DNA of 64,000 bases, from positions 248,001 to 312,000 of the forward strand of contig CAWJXB010000001.1 of NCBI GenBank assembly GCA_963846775.1. The letters run 5' to 3'. A model generated the notes under the pieces. The model was not told the DNA's origin. It searched no databases and worked only from the letters and a program-made list of their open reading frames with translations. Source of the stretch: CAVYXA01 sp963846775 (lineage in GTDB: Bacteria; Verrucomicrobiota; Verrucomicrobiia; Chthoniobacterales; UBA10450). The position numbers and the translations under genes are program-made. This document shows positions 41,438 through 50,425 of this stretch, piece by piece (positions within the stretch are counted from its first letter, which is position 1; each line of letters opens with the position of its first letter).

Positions 41438-42679
41438 ATGAGCGACAACCTTCTCTCAAGATTCCTGCGCTACGTGCGGATTGATACGCAGTCAGACGAG
41501 ACCAGCTCTACGTTTCCGAGTACGCCGGGTCAATTGGTGCTACTGGAGATGCTGAAACAGGAACTGAGTGAACTGGGAGCGGCAAACGTGCAGATGACAA
41601 AGCACGGTTACGTCATCGCCAGCGTACCCGCCAACACGCGCAAAGCCCGCGTGCCGACCGTGGCTTTTCTCGCCCATGTCGATACAGCCCCGGACTGCTC
41701 CGGCAAAGGCGTTAAGCCCATTGTCCATCGCAAGTACGACGGTCGCGTCATTAAGTTCCCGGATAACCCTCATCTAACTCTGGATCCAACGACCTCGCCG
41801 GAGCTTCGAACGGCCCTGGGCAAAGACATTATTACCGCCAGCGGCACCACGTTACTGGGCTCCGACGACAAGTCCGGTGTGGCGGTGCTCAAGACGCTGG
41901 TCGAGAGGTTGCTCCGGGAGACGAAGCGGAAGCACGGGCTGATTCGAGTCTGCTTCACTCCCGATGAAGAGATCGGCCGGGGCGTGGAAAAACTCGATCT
42001 GCGAATGCTCGGAGCGGATGTTGCTTATACCCTCGACGGCGGCGCGCCAGGGGAGATTTGCTGGGAAACCTTTTCTGGCGATGCGGCCGAAGTCATCATC
42101 GATGGCATCACCACTCATACCATGGAGGCGAGAGCCAAAGGTATGGTGAACGCGGCCTATCTGGCGGGCAAGCTTCTCGCCGCACTGCCCCGCGAGCGTT
42201 GCGCGCCGGAGACAACCGAGGGGAGAGAGGGCTTCATTCACCCGATCAGTGTCGAGGGCCGGACCGAGCGTGCGATCGTGAAATTCATCCTGCGCGATTT
42301 CGACCTGAACGGGCTGGCGGCGAAGCGCGAAATTCTGCGGCGCCTTTGCCGAGGGTTACAAGCCACCGAGCCGCGGGCGCGCGTCCGCTGCAAGATCCGC
42401 AAACAGTATCGCAACATGGCTTACTGGTTGCGTAAAGACATGCGCCCGGTTGAACTGGCGCGCGAGGCGTTCGTGGCGGCCGGACTTAAACCGTATGATC
42501 ACGTCGTGCGTGGCGGCACTGATGGCTCACGCCTGACCGAGCTTGGCCTTCCCACTCCCAACCTGTTTTGCGGTGAGCACAACGCGCATGGGCCGCTCGA
42601 ATGGGTTGCGGTGCAGGATATGGAGTCGGCCGTAACCGCCTGCGCCCACCTGGCTGAGTTGTGGGAAAGAAGAGGCTGA
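41438..42679 (+). CDS. pepT: Peptidase T (tripeptide aminopeptidase)
   Basis: A 413-residue M20 metallopeptidase that removes the N-terminal residue of tripeptides in the cytoplasm. Zinc-site and catalytic segments are all present: AHVDT, GSDDKSGVAVL, FTPDEEIGRG, YTLDGGAPGEI, and the end block RGGTDGSRLTELGLPTPNLF followed by EHNAHGPLEW. It starts at ATG 41438. It runs opposite to the genes around it and lies between two fragments of one TolB/TPR paralogue, so it arrived as an insertion into that operon. Confidence 0.95.
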   Translation: MSDNLLSRFLRYVRIDTQSDETSSTFPSTPGQLVLLEMLKQELSELGAANVQMTKHGYVIASVPANTRKARVPTVAFLAHVDTAPDCSGKGVKPIVHRKYDGRVIKFPDNPHLTLDPTTSPELRTALGKDIITASGTTLLGSDDKSGVAVLKTLVERLLRETKRKHGLIRVCFTPDEEIGRGVEKLDLRMLGADVAYTLDGGAPGEICWETFSGDAAEVIIDGITTHTMEARAKGMVNAAYLAGKLLAALPRERCAPETTEGREGFIHPISVEGRTERAIVKFILRDFDLNGLAAKREILRRLCRGLQATEPRARVRCKIRKQYRNMAYWLRKDMRPVELAREAFVAAGLKPYDHVVRGGTDGSRLTELGLPTPNLFCGEHNAHGPLEWVAVQDMESAVTACAHLAELWERRG

Positions 42680-42837
42680 CTTGAATTTCTGCCGCGCGGG
42701 AGGACCGGCCCATTCCGGATCGCGGCGATCAGGTAGTGGTGGACCTCCTGGCGCAAAGCCGCCAACGATTTGTGAGCTTCCTTCAAGAGAAATTGATCGG
42801 AATGTCAATGTTGAGACGCGACCCCACGCCCCGAGTC

Positions 42838-42879
42838 CTTTGTAAACATTGCGCCGCTTCAGTTCGGCGAAAAGTTCAT
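42838..42879 (-). pseudogene. Scrap of a TolB/TPR paralogue: N-terminus
   Basis: Reading back from ATG 42879, the sequence codes LFAELKRRNVYK with one base lost after the start, then drifts into unrelated sequence. The ATG overlaps the stop of the paralogue at 42876-44768 as ATGA, the same coupling used at 38540, 44765 and 47101. The missing continuation is found at 41326-41371, on the other side of pepT. Confidence 0.8.
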
Positions 42880-44768
42880 ATCACTTGCCGGTCGCCGTAT
42901 CCAATCCGCATTCGAAATCCGTCTCCGCCCAGCGGCCGGCATCCGGCGGGCCAGCCTTTCTCACGCCAATACGCCGGGAAACCGTAGCGCACCAATTTCT
43001 CTTTGACGCGCGGATCGCGCAGCATCGCGTGACCGGCGGGCTTGCTGCTGTAAAGATTGGCGAAGTAGTAAGCCTCGAGTATCGCGCCGCGACTTTCGAT
43101 GTCTGCGTTGTAGGCGTCGACGTCCTGCCGGGCGATCAGGAAGTAGCTGGCGTCGTTCTCCGGCGTATCCGCGATAGCTCGGCGTATTTTTCCTTGATCG
43201 ACGCCTGTTGCTCCCAGCGCCCAGGGCAGCAACGTTTGCGCAAATGTGGCGTCGTTTGGCCAGCGTGTTACGATCTCCGCGAGCGCCGCGCGGGCCTCCT
43301 CAGCTCGGCCGTGGGCGAGCGCGTAATGAAGCAAGCCAAATCTGCCAGTGGCGTAGTTCGGGTTGATTGCGCGCAGCTGGCGCACCGACTCTTCGACTTC
43401 GTCGCGGCGGTCGAGCGCAGCGGCGGCATCCCGCAGGCGCACCCAAGCAACAATAAAGTAGGGATCGAGCTTCACCAACTGGCGCGCCGCCAGCGCCGAA
43501 TCTTCGAAGCGCCCGACTTCGTAGAGAAGTTCCCCATAATCTTCACGCACATCCGGGTAGCCTGGGTCGATCTGCATCGAGCGCAGATAATGTTGCTCCG
43601 CGTCGGCGTAATGGAACTGTGCGCGCGCGACGTTGCCAACGGCATGTTCGGTGGTCGCTGCGTCAGGTTCGAGGGCGGCGGCGCGCTCCGCCGCTGCGGC
43701 CTCTCCGGCAAGAAGATCAGCTTCGAGAGCGAGAGTGATGTGCGGTGTGTACCAGAAGCTCACCTCATAAGTGAGCGACAGCGAAGACCACCCCGCCGCA
43801 AACTCCGGTGCCTTCGCGACAGCGGTCTTTAAGTGTGCGATCGCGGCTGGCAGATCAGTGCGTTGACGCAGCAGCGCGCGTCCTTTGAGATACTCATCGT
43901 AGGCTTGAGGGTCGACCGGCGCGCGCGCCGCCACTGGCGCGGAAACGCCTAGCGAGAGCTTGAGCGCGGCGCTGATGCGTTGCGCGATCTCGTCCTGGAG
44001 CGCGAACACGCTTTCCAGTTTGCGATCGTAGGTTTCGGACCAAATATGGAACCCATCAGCCACCCGGACCAACTGCGCGGTGATTCGTACCTCCGGGCCA
44101 TCACGGCGCACGCTGCCTTCGACAATGTTACTTACGCCGAGTTTGCGCCCGATCTCCCGCACATCGCCGCCTTTGCCCTTGAACTCGAAGACCGAGGTGC
44201 GTGCCACCACGTTGAGCTTTGGAATCTTCGCCAGAACGTTGAGCAGTTCCTCGGTCATGCCATCCGAGAAATAATCTTCGTCCGGTTTGCTGCTCATGTT
44301 GATGAACGGGAGGACGGCGATCGAATTGTGACCGGCAATCGCCGGCGTAGCCGCGTCGCCCTTGCGGAATGACGGCTGGCCGTAGAAATACCAGCCCAGT
44401 GCCAGCACGATCAGCAACGCGGCCACGGCGAACAAGGCCTTGCTGCCCGACGGCCCGGGATCGATCTTCACGCCTTCGCGTGTGACGTCAAAGACCCACG
44501 CCATGACCACCGCGATGGGAAAGCCCAGCAATGCGATCAGGATAAAAATGCGCAACGCCCACGGCGGTGCGTCAAATGCCGGAAAGCCGATTGAGGCCGC
44601 CTGCACAGCGAGCCACGCCACAATAAGATAAGCTGCGCCGACCTTGAATACTTTACGCCGCTTCAGCTCGGCGAAGAAGTTGATAGACTCGCGTCCCCGC
44701 TCGTCAACCCTCACGGGCTCTCCCGTCGATGTCTCTCCGCTCCCGCCGGTTCCATTGTCGATCTTCAT
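42876..44768 (-). CDS. Membrane-anchored TolB-like/TPR protein (paralogue 4)
   Basis: A 630-residue paralogue with about 25 extra residues before NFFAELKRRKVFKVGAAY. Helices fall near 43-62, 70-92 and 105-125, then the TolB-N-like domain (NSIAVLPFINMSSKPDEDYF ... VRITAQLVRVADGFHIWSETYDR) and TPR repeats to about residue 590. It has RAQFHYADAEQHYLRSMQIDPGY and similar units. It overlaps the cyclase-bearing gene upstream by ATGA (44765-44768). Its downstream coupled partner has been broken up by the pepT segment. Confidence 0.85.
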   Translation of the reverse strand: MKIDNGTGGSGETSTGEPVRVDERGRESINFFAELKRRKVFKVGAAYLIVAWLAVQAASIGFPAFDAPPWALRIFILIALLGFPIAVVMAWVFDVTREGVKIDPGPSGSKALFAVAALLIVLALGWYFYGQPSFRKGDAATPAIAGHNSIAVLPFINMSSKPDEDYFSDGMTEELLNVLAKIPKLNVVARTSVFEFKGKGGDVREIGRKLGVSNIVEGSVRRDGPEVRITAQLVRVADGFHIWSETYDRKLESVFALQDEIAQRISAALKLSLGVSAPVAARAPVDPQAYDEYLKGRALLRQRTDLPAAIAHLKTAVAKAPEFAAGWSSLSLTYEVSFWYTPHITLALEADLLAGEAAAAERAAALEPDAATTEHAVGNVARAQFHYADAEQHYLRSMQIDPGYPDVREDYGELLYEVGRFEDSALAARQLVKLDPYFIVAWVRLRDAAAALDRRDEVEESVRQLRAINPNYATGRFGLLHYALAHGRAEEARAALAEIVTRWPNDATFAQTLLPWALGATGVDQGKIRRAIADTPENDASYFLIARQDVDAYNADIESRGAILEAYYFANLYSSKPAGHAMLRDPRVKEKLVRYGFPAYWREKGWPAGCRPLGGDGFRMRIGYGDRQVI

Positions 44769-46732
44769 TGTGTTTCGTGAAAAACTTTTTGGACCAGCGC
44801 CTGGAAGCGCGGCTCATTACGCACACTATCGTAAATCGGGTCAACCTTTAGATACCAACAGGCGCTCTCCTGATCCTGATAAGATATGTCCAGCCAATCC
44901 AAAGCTTTCTCCTTTTCGCCAAGTCCTAGATGAATGTCAGCGAACGCTGTCGAATTGACGTATTGCCGTTTTGCCATCTCTTCGAGTTCGCGCAAGATCT
45001 GCTCGGCATTCGGTCGATCTCCACAAATGGCATAAGCATAACCGAGGAGTCCCTGATACCAGGCACCGGTCACCATTATTTTACTTCGCTGAAATTCTGC
45101 GATTGCGCCCGCCGTGTCGCCTTTCCACAGGAGGCAGCAGCCTAACAAATGACGGCCGAGCGTCGAAGCGGGATCCAGTTCCAGCGTCTTTTTGATTTGG
45201 GCAATTGCATCGTCATATCGACGTGCGTGATACAGGTAGTATGCCAAAGCAGATTGAAAGAACGAATTCAGGGGATCGAGTTCGATCGCCTTGTTGTCTT
45301 TCGCAATCGCCTCGTCTAATCGACCAAGCCCGCCCAGGAACCATGCATATATTTCATATGCCCAGGCCAAATTAGGATTTAGTTCGATGGCGCGATCGAA
45401 TTCAATCTGGGCATTCCGCCAATCGAATGCACCGCCAAGAGCGCAAGCAAGGGAAAGGTGCGCTTCCGGCAGTTTCGGGTCGAGTTCCAGCGCTTTTTGC
45501 GCGAACTCCTTCTCTTTAGCTACCGCTTCTTTGCTCGGCATCACGACTCCTCCCATGTAGGCGTAGGTGTCGGCTAATCCGCAATAGGCCAAAGCATAGT
45601 TAGGATCGAGTTTCAGCGCCTGCTCGTAATAGCGGATCGAGCTGGTCCAGCCGGCTTCGCTGTATTTGCCAAATTCATAGCGTCCCAGCAAATAGAGGCG
45701 ATGAGCTTCCGGATTCTCAGTCGGCTTCTTCGACAATGCGCGCGTTTCGTCGCCACGTAATTTTATTTTCAGCGCCTGCACGACTCGCTCTGCCACGTTG
45801 CTTTGAAAATTCAGAATGTCGCTGACGTCGCCATCATAGTCCTTGGACCAGAGATGATAACCGTCACTCACGTTGATGAGTTGAGCGGTGACGCGCAGCT
45901 TCTCCCCGGCTTTGCGCACACTTCCTTCCAGAACGGTATTGACCTGCAGCTGATCACCGACTTTCCGGAAAATATCCGCTTCGGTTTTATCCTTGAAAGC
46001 GAAACAAGATGTCCGTCCCGGCACGCGCAGCCCCGGTACCCTGGCCAGGGCGTTAATTAGCTCCTCAGTCATCCCGTCGCTCAAATACTCGTCGTGTTTG
46101 TCTGCGCTCAAGTTGACGAATGGCAGCACCGCGACGGACTTGGCTGGCGCAGCGCCTCTGATGTTTTGGGGCCGCTGCGGGTTACCCAGCTCCTCCGTAT
46201 AGAAATTGACCAGCGAAATGATTTCGCCGTGTTTGACCTTGCATTCGCCAATCTCATGCAGATACGGCCGCCAGCGAGCGTAATGCTTGAGATCGTCTGC
46301 CACGTGCCTCGAGAGAAGAATATGTCCGGCATCACCGCAATCCATTATCCGCTGCGCGACGTTGATGCCAGCGCCGGCAATGTTGGCTTGTTCGTTCAAG
46401 TCGGTAACTTCATTTACCGGGCCGCTGTGAATTCCCATTCGCACGTGCAGTTCCAGATGCGCCTTGAGGTCTTTGGCAATTTGTAATGCACAGAGAAGCG
46501 GTGCTTCGGGACTGTTGCGAAAGACGAGCGCGCCGCCGTCGCCCGTCGGCAGGCGCAGCAACTTGCCTTCGGCTTCAGCTATCTTGAACTGCTCCGTCCC
46601 GCGCACGATTTCCTTTAGTTCTTGAATCTGCTCGCTCTGCTCGTTAATGAGCAGTTTCGAGTAACCGACAATGTCGATGAACAACACGTGCCCGATCTCG
46701 AACTTTAGTTCTGAAGGAGATTCGGAGCACAT
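44765..46732 (-). CDS. Class III nucleotidyl cyclase fused to TolB-like/TPR domains (paralogue 3)
   Basis: A 655-residue fusion. Residues 10-185 are a class III adenylyl/guanylyl cyclase domain: metal-binding Asp20 in FIDIVGYS, Asp65 in PTGDGG, and transition-state residues Asn124 and Arg128 in GINVAQRI, so it looks catalytically competent. Residues about 195-335 are the TolB-N-like domain (KSVAVLPFVNLSADKHDEYL) and the rest is TPR. Unlike its neighbours it has no membrane helices and should be cytoplasmic. It probably makes cAMP or cGMP, with TolB/TPR parts sensing or scaffolding. Lies 6 bp after the mini-paralogue and overlaps paralogue 4 by ATGA. Confidence 0.9.
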   Translation of the reverse strand: MCSESPSELKFEIGHVLFIDIVGYSKLLINEQSEQIQELKEIVRGTEQFKIAEAEGKLLRLPTGDGGALVFRNSPEAPLLCALQIAKDLKAHLELHVRMGIHSGPVNEVTDLNEQANIAGAGINVAQRIMDCGDAGHILLSRHVADDLKHYARWRPYLHEIGECKVKHGEIISLVNFYTEELGNPQRPQNIRGAAPAKSVAVLPFVNLSADKHDEYLSDGMTEELINALARVPGLRVPGRTSCFAFKDKTEADIFRKVGDQLQVNTVLEGSVRKAGEKLRVTAQLINVSDGYHLWSKDYDGDVSDILNFQSNVAERVVQALKIKLRGDETRALSKKPTENPEAHRLYLLGRYEFGKYSEAGWTSSIRYYEQALKLDPNYALAYCGLADTYAYMGGVVMPSKEAVAKEKEFAQKALELDPKLPEAHLSLACALGGAFDWRNAQIEFDRAIELNPNLAWAYEIYAWFLGGLGRLDEAIAKDNKAIELDPLNSFFQSALAYYLYHARRYDDAIAQIKKTLELDPASTLGRHLLGCCLLWKGDTAGAIAEFQRSKIMVTGAWYQGLLGYAYAICGDRPNAEQILRELEEMAKRQYVNSTAFADIHLGLGEKEKALDWLDISYQDQESACWYLKVDPIYDSVRNEPRFQALVQKVFHETQ

Positions 46733-46738
46733 GCCGTC

Positions 46739-47104
46739 TTACTTCTCCTGACAAAGTTTTTCGAAGCGCGGATCGTTGCGGATGCGATCATATCTTGGAT
46801 CGAATCGCAGGTAGGCCGGAGTGATTGCGTCTACGTAGGTCTGGTGCAGCACCGAATCGAGCAGGGGCACAGCATGATCGGCATCGCCCATCTGTGCATA
46901 GCCAGTTGCGATCACGAGTGCGATCGGAAATCCAATCGCGATCAACACGATCACCAAACGCACGATCCAGTTCGGGATTTTCAGGAAAGGAAATATTTGC
47001 GTCGCAATTTGAGCTATTAACCAGCCGATCACCGCGTAGGCGACGGCAACCTTGTAAACGTTGCGTCGTTTGAGCTCGGAGAAGAACGAAGGTTTCTCGC
47101 TCAT
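46739..47104 (-). CDS. Miniature paralogue: membrane N-terminus joined to C-terminal tail (paralogue 2)
   Basis: A 121-residue protein. Residues 1-66 are the usual N-terminus (FFSELKRRNVYKVAVAYAVIGW and the second helix ending GFPIALVI) and residues 67-121 are the last TPR-like helix and family tail (ATGYAQMGDADHAVPLL ... RNDPRFEKLCQ). The third helix, TolB-like domain and most TPRs, about 450-500 residues, are missing in one clean in-frame step. It is still coupled by ATGA to the gene before it (47101-47104) and lies 6 bp from the next, so it is probably translated. It may be a deletion relic or a helper subunit. Confidence 0.8.
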   Translation of the reverse strand: MSEKPSFFSELKRRNVYKVAVAYAVIGWLIAQIATQIFPFLKIPNWIVRLVIVLIAIGFPIALVIATGYAQMGDADHAVPLLDSVLHQTYVDAITPAYLRFDPRYDRIRNDPRFEKLCQEK

Positions 47105-48846
47105 GAAGTCGGGAAACTCATTTTGGCGACCAGAGCCTTGTAACGCGGATCGCCGCGCAGGTCGCGTAATAATGGATCAACTAAAAGACCAAGCGTGCCG
47201 GTATCGTGAGTATCGTATGAGGTCTGTAACCATTCGAAAGCCTTCTCTTTCTCCCCGCGCACGGCGTAAACCTCCGCGATTTGATAGGCCAACCCGCGCC
47301 CATTGGCGATGAGATCGGCCAACGCGACGTCGGCCGAGTTGCGATCTCCGCGCACGAATTGCGCGAGCGCGATTTCAAAACGACGATAGTTCGGGTCAGG
47401 TTCCAATTGCGCTTCACGCAGCGCGGTCGCGCCGTCTCGACGCTGGACGGCGACCAGCACCTGGAATCGGCGACTGGAAGCGGCAGTCGGTTGCAACTCT
47501 ACCACTTTGCGTGCAACCGCATCGGCTTCATCCAGTTTACCCTCGAAGAAAAGGACGCGTGCGAGGTTGATCTGCGTCGAACTCGCGAGCGGATCCAATT
47601 CCACCGCGTACCGGGCCTGTTTCTCGGCCTCATCGAGTTTGCCGAGATAAACAATGACGCGGCCGAGCAGATCGTTCGCGGTTGGATTAGCAGGCGAAAG
47701 TTCTTTGGCGCGTGTTAACTCATTCAAACCTTCAGCAAATTTCCACTCGGTAAAAAACCGCACCCAGCCAAGAGCGGCGTGCGCCTCAGCCAGCCCGGGG
47801 GCTATTGCCACCGCTTTCTCCGCATCCTGGCGTGCCTTGGGCCACGCGGTTTCGCCCTCGCCGGTGAGATCGCCGCTCAGCGTCCAGGCCTCCGAACGCT
47901 CGGCGTAAGCGATGGCGTAATCAGGATCGAGCTGGATCGCCTCATCGAAATAACCGATCGCTTTGCGATAGTCTTCGATATTCCGACGCTGGAAATAATA
48001 ATGACCCAGAAGGTAAGCATTGTGCGCGTCCGTGTTTTCTGTCGCTGGTTTCGCCGTCGCTCGATCGTTCGCTCCAAGCAATGTCACCTTCAGAGAGGAA
48101 GCCACCGCGCCGGCGATTTCCTGCTGTAGAGCGAAGATATCCTTCAGCTCGCGATCAAATGTTCGTGTCCAGAGCTCGATTCCGTCCGCTGCGTTAATCA
48201 ACTCGGCTACAATTCGAATCCGTTCACCCTGTTTGCGTACCGTGCCTTCGAGTAAAGTAGTCACGCCAAGTTTTTCACCGATCGTTTTGGGCTCCTCTTT
48301 CCTGTCCTTGAATCGGAAGGAAGAGCTGCGACCGATGACTTTCAGTTCTTTGATCTGGGCCAGAGCAGCGATTAATTCTTCGGAAAGACCGTCGGAAAAA
48401 TATTCGTCCTTCGGGTCTCCGCTTTCATTCAGCAATGGCAAGACCGCGATCGATTTGTTGTCGGACTTCGAAGGCACAGTCGATGTTGGCGCGCGCAGCA
48501 ATTGAAAAACGAAAAGACCAGCAGCGATGACCGCGACACTGACGATGAAGGCGGCGAACTTCTTTTTACTCCAGTAGGGAAGGGAGCGAAGTTCCTCGGG
48601 CGAGACGTCCGCCGTTCGTTTCATTCCTTCCGGCGTCATTTCAAACGCCCATGAGATGGAGACGGCTAGAATGAAGCCGAGGGCAAGAAAGACGACGAAA
48701 GCTTTCATCACCCACGCCGGCGCTTCGAATGTGGGCAGCAGAATCGACGCGGCCTGAATTACCAGCCATGCGACAACCAGATAGGCGACGGTAACTTTAT
48801 AAACGTTGCGCCGCTTCAGCTCACCGAAGAACGTCTTCGGATTCAT
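47101..48846 (-). CDS. Membrane-anchored TolB-like/TPR protein (paralogue 1, first of operon)
   Basis: A 581-residue paralogue. N-terminus MNPKTFFGELKRRNVYKVTVAYLVVAW, helices near 16-36, 42-64 and 88-105, TolB-N-like domain (KSIAVLPLLNESGDPKDEYF ... RIVAELINAADGIELWTRTFDR) and TPRs. The tail has LLVDPLLRDLRGDPRYKALVAK. ATG 48846 starts at the family N-terminus; an in-frame ATG at 48870 adds eight residues. It heads the operon, divergent from the MmgE/PrpD gene with about 110 bp between, which must hold the promoters of both. Confidence 0.85.
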   Translation of the reverse strand: MNPKTFFGELKRRNVYKVTVAYLVVAWLVIQAASILLPTFEAPAWVMKAFVVFLALGFILAVSISWAFEMTPEGMKRTADVSPEELRSLPYWSKKKFAAFIVSVAVIAAGLFVFQLLRAPTSTVPSKSDNKSIAVLPLLNESGDPKDEYFSDGLSEELIAALAQIKELKVIGRSSSFRFKDRKEEPKTIGEKLGVTTLLEGTVRKQGERIRIVAELINAADGIELWTRTFDRELKDIFALQQEIAGAVASSLKVTLLGANDRATAKPATENTDAHNAYLLGHYYFQRRNIEDYRKAIGYFDEAIQLDPDYAIAYAERSEAWTLSGDLTGEGETAWPKARQDAEKAVAIAPGLAEAHAALGWVRFFTEWKFAEGLNELTRAKELSPANPTANDLLGRVIVYLGKLDEAEKQARYAVELDPLASSTQINLARVLFFEGKLDEADAVARKVVELQPTAASSRRFQVLVAVQRRDGATALREAQLEPDPNYRRFEIALAQFVRGDRNSADVALADLIANGRGLAYQIAEVYAVRGEKEKAFEWLQTSYDTHDTGTLGLLVDPLLRDLRGDPRYKALVAKMSFPTS

Positions 48847-48957
48847 CGCGTTGTTTTCGTCACGCTGCACGTCTTACCAGAAAACGCGGTATTTGTCATG
48901 GAAACGCGTTTGATGCCGCTTGAAAATCTGCGCGATGCAATCAAGATCGACATCGCC

Positions 48958-50424
48958 ATGGTACATCAAACAACTGAATCGAAACGTCTTCTCTCCCATG
49001 TAATCGCTGAGTGGGCCTGCGCGCTGCAATTCGAACATCTTTCGCCGGAAGCGATCCAGGCTGCGAAATTATTCTGGTTCGATTCCATCGGCTGCGCCCT
49101 GGGCGGGAGTCAGCAGGAGGACGCGAAAATTCTGCTGAAACATTATCGAGCGATGGGATGCGAGAAGCCCGACAACAGGTCGGGCTCGTCCGGTGGCGAC
49201 GGTACTGCGACGGCGTTTGTTTCCGGGTTCAAAACCAATCCGGTCGATGCGGCGTTTCTGAATGGTCACATGATCCGGGCGATGGATTACAACGACATTT
49301 ATTGGAAAGCCGATCCGTGTCATCCCAGCGATCTCATCGCCGCGCCGCTTGCGCTGTGCCAAAGCGAAGGACTGAGCGGCAAAGATCTCATTCTCGGAAC
49401 GATCATCGCCTACGAAATCGAGATGCGTCTGTGCGAGATCGGACGGCCGGGTGTGCGCGAATATGGGTGGCATCACGCGACTCTGAGCGCGTTCGCGGCG
49501 CCGGTTGCGGCGGGTCGGGTGCTAAATCTCACGCCGGAACAGATGGTTTCGGCGATGGGCATCAGCGCCGCGCGCACATTTTGTCCGGGCGCCGTGACCG
49601 CGGGCAAACTGACCAATATGAAAAACACGGTTGATCCGTGGGCCGGACGAATGGGCGCCGAGAGTGCGCTGCTCGCGCGCGAAGGATTTTCCGGGCCCGA
49701 GCACATCATCGATGGCAAGGAAGGACTGTTTGCGGTGTTCAAACACGTCCAATACAAAGGTCAGCCCGCGACTTTCGATGGAGAAGGCTTAATCAAAGAC
49801 TTACCAACCTCACCGAAATCGCACTATCGAATACTCGATTGCGGAATGAAAAGTTTTCCGATCGAAGCGCTCAGTCACGCGCCGCTCACCGCGATGATGA
49901 AGACCGTGAAAGAGCACAAGATCAAGGCCGACGACGTAAAAGAAATCAAGGTCGAAGTGATCGCGCGCGCTGCCGACATTTTGGGCGATCCGCACAAGTA
50001 TCGGCCGGATTCCAAAGAAACGGCCGACCATTCGTTGCCTTATTGCATGGCAGTCGGTCTCGTCGATGGAATGGTGACCCCATTGCAATTCAAAGAAGAA
50101 CGCGTTCTCGACAAATCGCTCATTCCGATCATGGACAAGGTGAAAGTGGTTCCAAACGAAGAATTCGAAGCGCTCTTTCCAAAGTTTCAGCCCAGCCGGG
50201 TGACGATCACTACGAATGATGGCAATGAGCACTCAACCCGTGTCGATGTCCCCAAAGGCGATCCGCGCGATCCTATGACCGAAGACGAGATTGCAGTGAA
50301 ATTTACCGCACTCGGTAGTGGCGTGATCGGTAAAGAGCAGTGCAAAAAATTGCAGCACTGCATTATGAACATCGACAGTGCAAAGACTGTTAACGAGCTC
50401 CTCGCGTTAACAGTCGCACGCTGA
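48958..50424 (+). CDS. MmgE/PrpD-family dehydratase
   Basis: A 488-residue member of the MmgE/PrpD family, which includes 2-methylcitrate dehydratase and cis-aconitate decarboxylase. Family segments: FDSIGCALGG, HMIRAMDYNDIYWKADPCHPSDLIA, YGWHHATLSAFAAPVAAGRVL and MKSFPIEALSHAPLTA. 2-methylcitrate dehydration in propionate breakdown is the classic role; no prpB or prpC lies nearby, so the reaction is undecided. ATG 48958 is the start with similarity. A hairpin with arms AGCCCGAC/GTCGGGCT at 49166-49186 is read in frame (around residues 70-77), another likely absorbed repeat. Confidence 0.9.
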   Translation: MVHQTTESKRLLSHVIAEWACALQFEHLSPEAIQAAKLFWFDSIGCALGGSQQEDAKILLKHYRAMGCEKPDNRSGSSGGDGTATAFVSGFKTNPVDAAFLNGHMIRAMDYNDIYWKADPCHPSDLIAAPLALCQSEGLSGKDLILGTIIAYEIEMRLCEIGRPGVREYGWHHATLSAFAAPVAAGRVLNLTPEQMVSAMGISAARTFCPGAVTAGKLTNMKNTVDPWAGRMGAESALLAREGFSGPEHIIDGKEGLFAVFKHVQYKGQPATFDGEGLIKDLPTSPKSHYRILDCGMKSFPIEALSHAPLTAMMKTVKEHKIKADDVKEIKVEVIARAADILGDPHKYRPDSKETADHSLPYCMAVGLVDGMVTPLQFKEERVLDKSLIPIMDKVKVVPNEEFEALFPKFQPSRVTITTNDGNEHSTRVDVPKGDPRDPMTEDEIAVKFTALGSGVIGKEQCKKLQHCIMNIDSAKTVNELLALTVAR

Positions 50425-50425
50425 C

